Shown: piece by piece, positions 15,316-22,244 of the stretch
How positions within the stretch are numbered: position 1 is the first letter of the stretch
Layout of the letters: every line of letters begins with the position of its first letter
Assembly (NCBI GenBank): GCA_964657445.1
Contig: CAZZVB010000049.1
Location: forward strand, 1-22,699
Source: LMUY01 sp964657445
Lineage (GTDB): Bacteria; Pseudomonadota; Alphaproteobacteria; Acetobacterales; Acetobacteraceae
DNA: 22,699 nucleotides
Reading direction: 5' to 3'
Translations under genes and position numbers: made by a program
Notes under the pieces: model-generated
Seen by the model: the letters and a program-made list of their open reading frames with translations, nothing else
Databases searched by the model: none
Told to the model about the DNA's origin: nothing

Positions 15316-16208
15316 ACCAGGGCGATCGCTTCGTCGAGGGTTAGGCCCACCCTATCCGGGTTCGCGCTGGCAAGGCCATGGCGCACCAGGTCGTACCGGC
15401 CTTCGCGGCCGACGAGGGTCGTCGCTGGCCGCGGATAGGCGCAGCCTTTGCTGCAGCCGGAGACATGGAGGTTGGCCAACCCGAGTGCCGCCAGCCGCGC
15501 CGCGTCCTGCCGCGCGGGCACGGTGGCGCTGCTGCAAGCAGGGGCGCCGGGGCAGGCGGTGATGGTGCCCGGTTCGCGCGCAAAGCCTTCGACCGCCACG
15601 GGGGACAGGAAAGCGCGCCACGGGGTCGTGCGCACTTCGGGCGCGGCGGCGGCCAAACGGGTGAGGGTTTCGGCGTCGGTTTGGCCAAACGGTAGATACA
15701 TCAGTGTTCCACAGTCCGCCGCCGGCTCGCGGGTGGCTGGATCAAATCCGGCCGTGACGAATTGAGCACGTTGCAGCACGATCCGCAGACCTTCCCCGGT
15801 CGAGACGATCGTGGTGCCAACTCGGATCTCTCGGCCGCTGACGGCGACTGCAAACTTTGGCGCCAATCCAGCAGTCTCACTCAGCACCGCTTCCGCCTCC
15901 GCAACCAGCGCGTCATCGCATGGCGGGACGGTGATGACGTTTCTGCGGGCCTCGCGCACCGGGTCGGCGTCTGCCAAGCCAGCCAACAGCATCGCGGTCG
16001 CGAAAGCGGACGCGTCCCGCACGCCGCGGACCTGCAGGTTGCCGCGCCCCGTCAACTCCACGATGCCGTTGCCATACTCGGCCACGGCGGCAGCAAACGT
16101 GTGCAGGGCGGCAGCGGGCAGCCGGCCGCCGAACGGCTTCACCCGCACCAGCAAGCCATCCCCGGACAGCATCGGGGCATGCACCGTGGGGCACCAGCCG
16201 CGCTTCAT
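15312..16208 (-). CDS. cobG: Precorrin-3B synthase, compact form
   Basis: This 298-residue redox enzyme belongs to the sulfite/nitrite reductase family and hydroxylates precorrin-3A using molecular oxygen to form precorrin-3B, the hallmark of the oxygen-dependent pathway. Visible parts are the N-terminal ferredoxin-like half (about 14-85, with ELTGRGNLQVRGV at 51-63) and, near the C-terminus, four cysteines for a [4Fe-4S] cluster: Cys219 and Cys225 in ACPGAPAC, Cys252 and Cys256 in GCSKGCAYP. The Pseudomonas denitrificans enzyme is about 460 residues, so this form is markedly shorter, ending ~40 residues after the last cysteine. The ATG at 16206-16208 overlaps the cobN stop as ATGA; upstream in-frame ATG at 16238 lies inside cobN. 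Confidence 0.92.
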   Translation of the reverse strand: MKRGWCPTVHAPMLSGDGLLVRVKPFGGRLPAAALHTFAAAVAEYGNGIVELTGRGNLQVRGVRDASAFATAMLLAGLADADPVREARRNVITVPPCDDALVAEAEAVLSETAGLAPKFAVAVSGREIRVGTTIVSTGEGLRIVLQRAQFVTAGFDPATREPAADCGTLMYLPFGQTDAETLTRLAAAAPEVRTTPWRAFLSPVAVEGFAREPGTITACPGAPACSSATVPARQDAARLAALGLANLHVSGCSKGCAYPRPATTLVGREGRYDLVRHGLASANPDRVGLTLDEAIALV

Positions 16209-19200
16209 GCCGCCACCGAGTTGCGCTGCGGATGCCACCGGCCCGCGGCGATCATCTGGGCGAAGCGCTGCGCCATGGCGGCATGGGCGGCCGGGTTCTC
16301 CCGGCGCAGGAACGCGTCCACGGCCGGCTCGCCGAGCGTGGCATCGTGCAGCAGATCGAATTGGCGGTCGAACCGCTCGGGCAGCGTTTCCGCGAAGGCC
16401 GCCAGCGCTTCGACGGCCCGCGCCATCTCGGCCGCGCCCGCGTAGCCGTGCCGCATCATGCCGGCGATCCAGACCGGATTGGCTGCCCGGCCGCGGACCA
16501 CGCGCGCCACCTGCTCGGCCACGGTGCGAACTCCACCGTCGTGGTGATACAGCGCCGGGTCAGCACCGAGCCGCGCCGCGGCAGCCGCGAAGCCGCCCAA
16601 ATGGGCTGCGTATTCCGGTCCGTCCAGCAGATCGGTCCCGGAATGGTCCTGCACGTGCACGAAGGCGTCCGCACCGCGCACCCGTGCGGCCAGCGCCGCG
16701 GCATCGGCAACCCCGTCGCCCAGCGCACCGAACCGCGCCGCCGACCCGGCCAACCAGTCACGCCCCACGCCATACTGCCCCGGCGCCGGACCGAACACGC
16801 GCGCACCCGGCGCGCCCGCGAGCGGGTTCCAGTCCGGCGCTTCGTCCCGCGCCGCCACTGCCGAAGCCGCCGCATCGAACAGCGTCACCTGAGCGGCAAA
16901 GGCGTCGCGGAACAGGCCGGAGATGCGCAGCGTGACGTCCACCCGCGGCCGGTCCAGCTCCGCCAGCGGCGTGACCTCGAACCCGTTGACCCGGCCCGAC
17001 CCGCCATCCCACACCGGCCGCACGCCCAGCAGCAGCAGCGCCAGCGCGATGTCCTCGCCGCCGGTGCGCATGGCCGACGTGCCCCAGACGTTCAGCACGA
17101 TGGAGCGCGGCCAGTCGCCATGGTCCTGCCGGTGGCGCCGCAGCAGATCCTCCGCCGCTCGTTCCGCCAGCACCAGCGCCGAGCGCGTTGGCAGCATGCG
17201 CGGGTCCACCCCGGCCAGGTTGCGCCCCGTCGGCAGCACGTCCAGCCGCCCCGCCGACGGCGCGCCCGCCGGGCCGGGTGCCACGAACCGGCCGTCCAGC
17301 GCGGCCAGCAGGGCGCCACGCTCATGTTCGGCGCAGAGCTCAGCGCCCGTCGGCAGCATCGCCAGGCGGTCCGCATCGGGCTGCGTGCCATAGACGTGCA
17401 GCCCGTCGCGGATCTGCAGGTCCTTCACATCGCATAGATAAGCGTCGAGCCGGGCCAGCGCGTCATCATCGGGGGTGCCCGGCGCGACGCCACTCTCATC
17501 CAGCAGCCCGGCTGAGGCGGCCTGCGCCAAGATGTCCTGCCGCAGCAGCGCCGTGCGGCGGCGGTCCATGCCGTCCGCGGTCGCGTATTCGTCGATCATC
17601 CGCTCCAGCTCGGTGGCCCCACCATGCAGCCCGGCCGAGCGCAGCGGTGGCGTCAGGTGGCCGATCGTGACTGCCCCGAGCCGTCGCTTGGCGGCGGCGG
17701 CTTCGCCGGGATTGTTGACGATGAACGGATAGATCACCGGCAGCCCGCCGGTCAGCGCACGCGGCCAGCATGTCGGCGATAGCGCCGCCGCCTTGCCGGG
17801 CAGCCACTCCAGCGAGCCGTGCGTGCCGAGATGCACCATGGCGTCGGCGCTCTCCCGCAACGACAGGTAGAACGCAATGAACTCGTGCCGCGGCGGCAGG
17901 TCGGCGTCGTGATAGGCGGCCCGGCGGTCGCCGGTGTCGCCGCGGTCCGGCTGGACCAGCACGGTGACGTTGCCCAGGCGCAAATGGCGCAGCGCGAACC
18001 CGTCCGCAGGCTCGCCCCACGCCGCCAGGGCAGCCGATTGCAGGGCGGCCGGCAGAGTTGCGAATAGCCGCCGATACTCCGTTCCCGCCAGATAGGCCGC
18101 GGGTGGCGCATGACAGAGCGCCTGCACCAGGCTCGCCGCGCCGGCCGGCATGGTGTCGTAACCGGCATCGGCCAGCGTGCGCAGGATGGCGGCCAGGCTG
18201 GCGAACCCGTCCAGACCAACCGCATGCCCGCGCTGCCCGCCCGCACCGGGATAATCGCTGAGCACGATCGTGACCCGGCGCTTCGCCGCAGGCGTGGCCC
18301 GCAACCGCGCCCACCCCGCCGCCCGGTCCGCCGCCAGCGACACCCCATCCTGGTCGGGTTCGTGCAAGGTCCGGCCGTCTCGCTCGGCCTTGAACGACAC
18401 CGCCCCCGTCAGCAGCCGCCCATCCAGTTCCGGCAACACGACTTGCATCGCCAGATCGGCCGGCGTCAGGCCCCGCGTGGACGCTTGCCAAGCCTCCCGC
18501 GAACTGCCCGCGGTGATGAGTTGCAACACGGGCGCACCGGCCGCGTCGAGCGGCGACAACTCGCCCCCAACCGTCATGGCCGGACTTGATCCGGCCACCC
18601 ATGCCGCACCCGCACCAACGCTCAGCCGCGACGAGAACCCCGTGAGATTCAGCACCACCGCCGGCCGCCACGCCGCAAGCGTCCGCGCCACATAGGCCGC
18701 GGTGTCGGCCGCCTTCAGGCTGCCCACGAAGATCGCACCCACCGCCAACCCGCGCGCCTGCAACGCTGCCGTCACGGCCTGCACCGGCGCCGTGTCCTCC
18801 GACAGCAGGTGCGACCGGTAGAACACGACCGCCGCAAGCGGACGCGCATCGAGGTCCAGCGCGAAGACCCCGTGCTGCGGCAGCACCTCGGCCTCGCCAG
18901 CATCATCGCCCGCCATGATCGCCAGCGCCCGGGCCATGTTCGCGCGCCCGCCATGCCGGAAGCAGGCGTCCAGCCGGGCATAATCCGCGTCCGTCACCGT
19001 GGACAAGGCCGACAGCGCCGGGTCGGGCCGGCCGTCACCAGGCAGTATGGCCAGCGCGATGGCACGCTCCCGGCACAGCGCCGCCAGCTCCTCCGTGCCG
19101 TAACGCCAGTAGTCCAGCCCGCCCAGCAGCCGCAGCACGACGCAGCGCGCGTGCGCCACGGTTTGCTCCAGGTACAGATCGACCGACATCGGGTGCCGCA

Positions 19201-19372
19201 GCTTGCCGAGCGGCGCCAGGCGCAGCACCGGTTCGCCCCGATGCGCCGCAGCCAGCGCGCCCAGATCGGCGTCGGAAAACGACAGCACCACCAGATCCGC
19301 CGGCCCGTGACCGAGATCGGCCGCCGGGGCGGCTTCATCCAGCGATCGCGTGTCGCGGACCAGCAGGTGCAT
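16205..19372 (-). CDS. cobN: Cobaltochelatase large subunit CobN
   Basis: This 1055-residue subunit binds hydrogenobyrinate a,c-diamide and cobalt; ATP-dependent insertion also needs the AAA+ and MIDAS-type partners (aerobic CobS and CobT), which are not in this window. Characteristic parts are VVFYRSHLL (182-190), IVLSDYPGAGGQRGHAVGLD (369-388), VHLGTHGSLEWLPGK (513-527), YPFIVNNPGEAAAAKRR and VNVWGTSAMRTGGEDIALAL-like 'LNVWGTSAMRTGGEDIAL'. It is shorter than the ~1275 residues of the Pseudomonas denitrificans protein. Residues 258-267 (WVAGSSPAMT) come from a dispersed palindrome read in frame. The ATG at 19370-19372 overlaps the cobW stop by one base (TGATG). The region follows cobW and precedes cobG. 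Confidence 0.97.
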   Translation of the reverse strand: MHLLVRDTRSLDEAAPAADLGHGPADLVVLSFSDADLGALAAAHRGEPVLRLAPLGKLRHPMSVDLYLEQTVAHARCVVLRLLGGLDYWRYGTEELAALCRERAIALAILPGDGRPDPALSALSTVTDADYARLDACFRHGGRANMARALAIMAGDDAGEAEVLPQHGVFALDLDARPLAAVVFYRSHLLSEDTAPVQAVTAALQARGLAVGAIFVGSLKAADTAAYVARTLAAWRPAVVLNLTGFSSRLSVGAGAAWVAGSSPAMTVGGELSPLDAAGAPVLQLITAGSSREAWQASTRGLTPADLAMQVVLPELDGRLLTGAVSFKAERDGRTLHEPDQDGVSLAADRAAGWARLRATPAAKRRVTIVLSDYPGAGGQRGHAVGLDGFASLAAILRTLADAGYDTMPAGAASLVQALCHAPPAAYLAGTEYRRLFATLPAALQSAALAAWGEPADGFALRHLRLGNVTVLVQPDRGDTGDRRAAYHDADLPPRHEFIAFYLSLRESADAMVHLGTHGSLEWLPGKAAALSPTCWPRALTGGLPVIYPFIVNNPGEAAAAKRRLGAVTIGHLTPPLRSAGLHGGATELERMIDEYATADGMDRRRTALLRQDILAQAASAGLLDESGVAPGTPDDDALARLDAYLCDVKDLQIRDGLHVYGTQPDADRLAMLPTGAELCAEHERGALLAALDGRFVAPGPAGAPSAGRLDVLPTGRNLAGVDPRMLPTRSALVLAERAAEDLLRRHRQDHGDWPRSIVLNVWGTSAMRTGGEDIALALLLLGVRPVWDGGSGRVNGFEVTPLAELDRPRVDVTLRISGLFRDAFAAQVTLFDAAASAVAARDEAPDWNPLAGAPGARVFGPAPGQYGVGRDWLAGSAARFGALGDGVADAAALAARVRGADAFVHVQDHSGTDLLDGPEYAAHLGGFAAAAARLGADPALYHHDGGVRTVAEQVARVVRGRAANPVWIAGMMRHGYAGAAEMARAVEALAAFAETLPERFDRQFDLLHDATLGEPAVDAFLRRENPAAHAAMAQRFAQMIAAGRWHPQRNSVAA
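18574..18603. repeat. REP-like dispersed palindrome embedded in cobN
   Basis: TGGCCGGA (18577-18584) and TCCGGCCA (18590-18597) form a perfect 8-bp palindrome around CTTGA, flanked by TCA on the left and CCCATG on the right. This sequence matches a palindromic unit that I recognise from alphaproteobacterial intergenic regions, where it gives spurious peptides such as AGSSPAMT and GRIKSGHDG in different frames. Here it is read in frame by cobN as residues about 257-266. Only this copy was found in the window, so the dispersed nature rests on general knowledge. Confidence 0.65.
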
Positions 19373-20403
19373 CAGGCCGCCAGCAGCGCCGAGGTGATGG
19401 CAGCACGATCCATGCCCGTCTGCCCGATCACCACCAGATGACCCTCGCGCGTCTCGCCAGGCGCCCACGCGCGGTCGAAATGCTGGCGGAAGCGCGTGCC
19501 GACGCCTTGCACCGCGAGGCGCATCGGCCGCCCGGCGACGGGCACGAAGCCCTTGATCCGAAGCACGTCATGCTTGCCGGCCACCGCCGCCAGCCTGCGC
19601 AGCAGCGCGTCCGGATCGGCGGTTTCCGCCACGCCGACAACGAAGCTGTCGAAGTCGTCATGCTCGTGCTCGCCATCCACCGCGTCGTGGCAGGACGGGC
19701 GCGACGCCAGGTCGTCCTCGGCCGCCGCGTCCAAGCCCAGCAGGATGGACAGATCGACACGGCCCTCCGTGGCAATCACCAGCGCCGCCGGACGGGGCAG
19801 GCTGGCGGCGATCTCCGCCCGCAAGGCCGCCAGCGCGTCCGCGTCCAGCAGGTCGGCCTTGTTCAGGATCACCAGGTCGGCGGCGTTCACCTGGTCGCCA
19901 TAGACCTCCATCAGCGGGTTGTCGTGGTCCAGGCTGTCATCGGCCGCCCGCTGCGCCTCGACCGCCGCCGGGTCATCGGCGAACCGTCCGGCGGCGACGG
20001 CCGGGCCGTCCACCACCGCGATGACGCCATCCACCGTCACGCGGGACCGGATGCCAGGCCAGCCGAACGCCTTCAGCAGCGGCTTCGGCAGCGCCAGCCC
20101 CGAGGTTTCGATCAGGATGTGCTCGGGCGGGTTCGGCCGGTCCAGCAGCGCCTGCATCGCGGGCAGGAACTCGTCCGCCACCGTGCAGCACAGGCAGCCA
20201 TTGGCCAGCTCGACGATGTCGGCATCCTCGCAACCGGGTATTCCGCAGGACCGCAGCACCTCGCCATCGATGCCCAGTGAGCCGAACTCGTTCACCAGGA
20301 TGGCGATGCGCCGCCCGCCTGCATGGGCCAGCACATGGCGCACCAGCGTCGTCTTGCCCGCGCCGAGGAACCCGGTGATCACGGTGCAGGGAATCTTGCT
20401 CAT
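19372..20403 (-). CDS. cobW: CobW cobalt GTPase metallochaperone
   Basis: This 343-residue G3E GTPase is the family member shown to acquire Co(II) for the CobN chelatase. Visible are Walker A GFLGAGKTT (11-19), the metal-binding CxCC motif as CLCC (70-73), the Walker B/switch region with ILIETSGLALP (96-106), NKAD (181-184), a Cys/His/acid-rich stretch HDAVDGEHEHDDFD (239-252), and the C-terminal CobW_C domain (about 255-340). The ATG at 20401-20403 overlaps the DUF1636 stop as ATGA. Position directly before cobN and behind a cobalamin riboswitch supports the cobalt role rather than the zinc role of other COG0523 proteins. Confidence 0.95.
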   Translation of the reverse strand: MSKIPCTVITGFLGAGKTTLVRHVLAHAGGRRIAILVNEFGSLGIDGEVLRSCGIPGCEDADIVELANGCLCCTVADEFLPAMQALLDRPNPPEHILIETSGLALPKPLLKAFGWPGIRSRVTVDGVIAVVDGPAVAAGRFADDPAAVEAQRAADDSLDHDNPLMEVYGDQVNAADLVILNKADLLDADALAALRAEIAASLPRPAALVIATEGRVDLSILLGLDAAAEDDLASRPSCHDAVDGEHEHDDFDSFVVGVAETADPDALLRRLAAVAGKHDVLRIKGFVPVAGRPMRLAVQGVGTRFRQHFDRAWAPGETREGHLVVIGQTGMDRAAITSALLAA

Positions 20404-20747
20404 GCCGGCACCCGCCCCACCACCATGCGCGCCAGCGACGCCGCCCGCTTGGACGGCAGCACGGTGCCGGTCGGGTGCGCCTGGTAGGTGCTGGCATAGG
20501 CGAGCAGATCGCCCGCCATGTCCGGCGTCAGCCGCCCCAGCAGATAGGTCCATTTTCCCGGCATCGAGATCGCCGCCGAGCAGCCTTCGCCGCACACCGC
20601 CAGGCACGGCACGCCGCGAAGCTCGACGGCGTCCGCGTCCGGATGCGCCGAAAGCGCGTCATGCATCAACTGGCCGGGGCGGGGATCGTCCGGAGCCAGT
20701 TCGTGCCCGGCGCGGCAGGTGGTGCAGACATGCAGGACAGGCTTCAT
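20400..20747 (-). CDS. DUF1636 Cys-rich small protein, first gene behind the riboswitch
   Basis: This 115-residue protein has Cys8/Cys11 (VCTTC) and a second cluster Cys48, Cys52, Cys56 (PCLAVCGEGC), a spacing reminiscent of thioredoxin-like [2Fe-2S] or other metal-binding folds; I recognise it as the DUF1636 family. The function is not established. Its repeated association with cobW and cobN, and here the ATGA overlap with cobW downstream, suggest a part in cobalt handling or redox support of the chelatase; this is inference. The ATG is at 20745-20747; a weak GGAG lies 12 bases upstream. It is the first coding region after the riboswitch, with a 158-base leader between them. Confidence 0.85.
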   Translation of the reverse strand: MKPVLHVCTTCRAGHELAPDDPRPGQLMHDALSAHPDADAVELRGVPCLAVCGEGCSAAISMPGKWTYLLGRLTPDMAGDLLAYASTYQAHPTGTVLPSKRAASLARMVVGRVPA

Positions 20748-20883
20748 GGCGCAAGCAGGCTCCGTTCGTCAGGCACGGGTGCCCACTGCCGCCGTCGCGC
20801 CGCAATGCGGTGCCACGAGGGTCGGCCTGTCATGGACAAGCCGCCAACCCCGGTGCACCCCGCCCGGCGTCGCAATGGTCGCC

Positions 20884-20904
20884 CCGGCGCGAAGCATGCG
20901 CCGG
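20884..20904 (-). other. Hairpin immediately downstream of the riboswitch aptamer
   Basis: CCGGCGC and GCGCCGG (20884-20890 and 20898-20904) pair over seven bases around a seven-base loop, directly after the last base of the aptamer P1 stem on the - strand. It is part of the presumed expression platform. It lacks a following U run, so it does not look like a classical intrinsic terminator. A second small hairpin, GGCA/TGCC at 20772-20783, lies 25-36 bases before the DUF1636 start. Nothing else convincing is seen in the leader 20748-20905. Confidence 0.4.
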
Positions 20905-20905
20905 C

Positions 20906-21066
20906 GATGGCAGGTCTCCTGGCTCACGGATCAGACGCGGTGACGGCGGCCTTCCCGGGCGATCGGCCCAGTGGCAAGTGCCGGCACTGCTCTCCGCTCA
21001 CAGTTGCGGGGGCAGCCGCGGTGTCGCACCGCGTTCCCTTTTCACCCTCCGTTTGGAGGGACCATC
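20906..21066 (-). promoter_or_regulatory. Cobalamin riboswitch (adenosylcobalamin-type aptamer)
   Basis: Read on the - strand this 161-base element has the full order of conserved blocks. The P1 stem is GATGG (21062-21066) with CCATC (20906-20910). Then come a CCTCC/GGAGG hairpin and GTGAAAAGGGAAC (about 21033-21045), a GCGGTGCGACACCGC hairpin, and GCCCCCGCAACTGTGAGCGG (20994-21013). The B12 box AGCCAGGAGACCTGCC is at 20909-20924. It heads DUF1636-cobW-cobN-cobG-cobH-cobI-cobJ and should reduce their expression when cobalamin is plentiful. The regulatory mode is not evident from sequence; lack of a U-tract terminator favours control of translation or Rho. Confidence 0.95.
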
Positions 21067-21072
21067 CCGTCC

Positions 21073-21101
21073 CGTGTATGTCCCACGGCGTGGCAGGTCA
21101 A
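21073..21101 (-). promoter_or_regulatory. Candidate promoter of the riboswitch-led operon
   Basis: On the - strand TTGACC (21096-21101) and TACACG (21073-21078) are spaced by 17 bases, like -35 and -10 boxes; TTGACC matches five of six consensus bases, the -10 box only weakly. Transcription would begin near 21066, exactly at the first base of the riboswitch P1 stem, which is strong positional support. The -10 box overlaps the ATG of the divergent cobU (21078-21080), and the -35 box lies within its codons 7-8. An 11-base palindrome CCACGGCGTGG (21083-21093) sits in the spacer. Confidence 0.5.
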
Positions 21102-21584
21102 ATCACCTTCGTTCTGGGCGGCGCACGGTCCGGCAAGAGCCGCCATGCCGAGGCGCTGATCCAGGCCGCACCGCCGCCCTGGCGCTATGTCGCGACCGCG
21201 CAAGCGTTCGACCGCGAGATGACGGACCGGATTGCCGCGCACCGTTTTCGCCGCCCCGAAGGGTGGGAAACCGTCGAGTCGCCGCTGGACCTGCCTGGCG
21301 CGCTTGCGACACCGTTGCCCGTGCTGGTGGACTGCCTGACGCTGTGGGTGAGTAATCTGCTGCTGGCCGAACGGGAGCCGGACTGGCCCGCGCTGCTGCA
21401 AGCGCTGGACGCGCGCACCGCCGCGACCGTTCTGGTGTCCAACGAAGTCGGCCTCGGCATCGTGCCGGACAACGCGCTGGCCCGGCGCTTTCGCGACATG
21501 GCGGGCGTGCTGCACCAGCGCATCGCCGCGCGGGCGGACCGGGTGGTGCTGATGGTGGCCGGTATTGCCATGGTGGTGAAATGA
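21078..21584 (+). CDS. cobU: Adenosylcobinamide kinase / adenosylcobinamide-phosphate guanylyltransferase (cobP in the Pseudomonas naming)
   Basis: This 168-residue bifunctional enzyme phosphorylates adenosylcobinamide and attaches GMP to give adenosylcobinamide-GDP. Visible are Walker A GGARSGKS (14-21), the region RIAAHRFRRPEGWETVE (51-67) with His55 at the place of the guanylylated histidine, DCLTLWVSNLL (85-95) and SNEVGLGIVP (121-130). The ATG at 21078 is preferred; GTG at 21090 is also possible. The open frame continues far upstream, but there it is antisense to the riboswitch and DUF1636 and has no family match. The stop overlaps cobO as ATGA. Its leader is complementary to the riboswitch DNA. 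Confidence 0.93.
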   Translation: MSHGVAGQITFVLGGARSGKSRHAEALIQAAPPPWRYVATAQAFDREMTDRIAAHRFRRPEGWETVESPLDLPGALATPLPVLVDCLTLWVSNLLLAEREPDWPALLQALDARTAATVLVSNEVGLGIVPDNALARRFRDMAGVLHQRIAARADRVVLMVAGIAMVVK

Positions 21585-22186
21585 CCGAGGATGAAGACCG
21601 CCACCGCGAGAAGATGGCGCGCCGCAAGGCCGTGCAGGATGCGGAGGTTGCCAGCAAGACGGTCACCGAGAAGGGCCTGCTGATGGTCCACACCGGTCCC
21701 GGCAAAGGCAAGACCACCGCCGCCTTCGGCCTGGCCTTACGCATGCTGGGCCGCGGCCGCCGGGTCGGCGTGGTGCAGTTCATCAAGGGCGCCTGGAGCA
21801 CCGGTGAGCGCACCGCCTTCGAGCAATTCGGCGACAGGGTCGAATGGCACACCATGGGTGAAGGCTTCACCTGGGAAACGCAGGACCGAGCCCGCGACGT
21901 CGCCGCGGCCGAACGGGCGTGGGCGAGAGCCCTGGCAATGATGGCGCAGCCTAACTTCGGATTGCTGGTGCTGGATGAACTGAACATCGCGCTGCGGTAT
22001 GACTATCTATCCGAAGATGCCGTGCTGAGCGGCCTCGCAGCACGGCCAGCATCCTTGCACGTCGTCATCACCGGTCGCAACGCCCGCCCCGCCCTGATCG
22101 CCGCCGCCGACCTGGTGACCGAGATGACGGCCGTCAAACACCACTTCGCGGCAGGTGTGAAGGCGCAGGAAGGCATCGAGTTTTGA
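21581..22186 (+). CDS. cobO: Corrinoid adenosyltransferase (CobA/BtuR type)
   Basis: This 201-residue ATP:corrinoid adenosyltransferase attaches the 5'-deoxyadenosyl upper ligand. It shows the atypical P-loop HTGPGKGKTTAA (37-48), VVQFIKGAWSTGE (64-76), the WHTMGEGFTW segment (89-98), LLVLDELN (128-135) and the C-terminal GVKAQEGIEF (192-201). The N-terminal ~30 residues are polar and charged, as usual for the family. The ATG overlaps the cobU stop as ATGA, showing coupling, and cobQ follows after 58 bases. Confidence 0.97.
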   Translation: MTEDEDRHREKMARRKAVQDAEVASKTVTEKGLLMVHTGPGKGKTTAAFGLALRMLGRGRRVGVVQFIKGAWSTGERTAFEQFGDRVEWHTMGEGFTWETQDRARDVAAAERAWARALAMMAQPNFGLLVLDELNIALRYDYLSEDAVLSGLAARPASLHVVITGRNARPALIAAADLVTEMTAVKHHFAAGVKAQEGIEF

Positions 22187-22203
22187 TGCAGGCATCGTCT
22201 GCT

Positions 22204-22229
22204 CCTTCTCCCGCGCTTGCGGGAGAGGG
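22204..22229. repeat. Strong hairpin / short palindromic repeat between cobO and cobQ
   Basis: CCTTCTCCCGC (22204-22214) pairs with GCGGGAGAGGG (22219-22229) over 11 positions, one being a G-T wobble, with a GCTT loop. The sequence resembles the common CTCCCGC-GCGGGAG intergenic palindromes of GC-rich proteobacteria. There is no T run, so it is not an obvious terminator. A small hairpin GGCG-TGAA-CGCC (22232-22243) follows directly, ending one base before the cobQ ATG. The two occupy nearly all of the cobO-cobQ gap, where no clear ribosome-binding site is seen. Confidence 0.55.
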
Positions 22230-22244
22230 CCGGCGTGAACGCCC

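Noticed and set aside
17496..18671. 391-codon - strand open frame within cobN in another frame
   Set aside because: It is out of frame with CobN and has no domain; its GRIKSGHDG peptide merely reflects the palindrome at 18574-18603.
20906..21066. Riboswitch reading on the + strand for cobU
   Set aside because: The conserved blocks including the B12 box occur in the right order only on the - strand.
20475..21077. Long + strand open frame continuous with cobU upstream of 21078
   Set aside because: It runs antisense to DUF1636 and the riboswitch and shows no family resemblance; it is open because of high GC content.
22204..22229. Intrinsic terminator after cobO
   Set aside because: The stem is strong but no T run follows, and cobQ of the same pathway begins 15 bases later.
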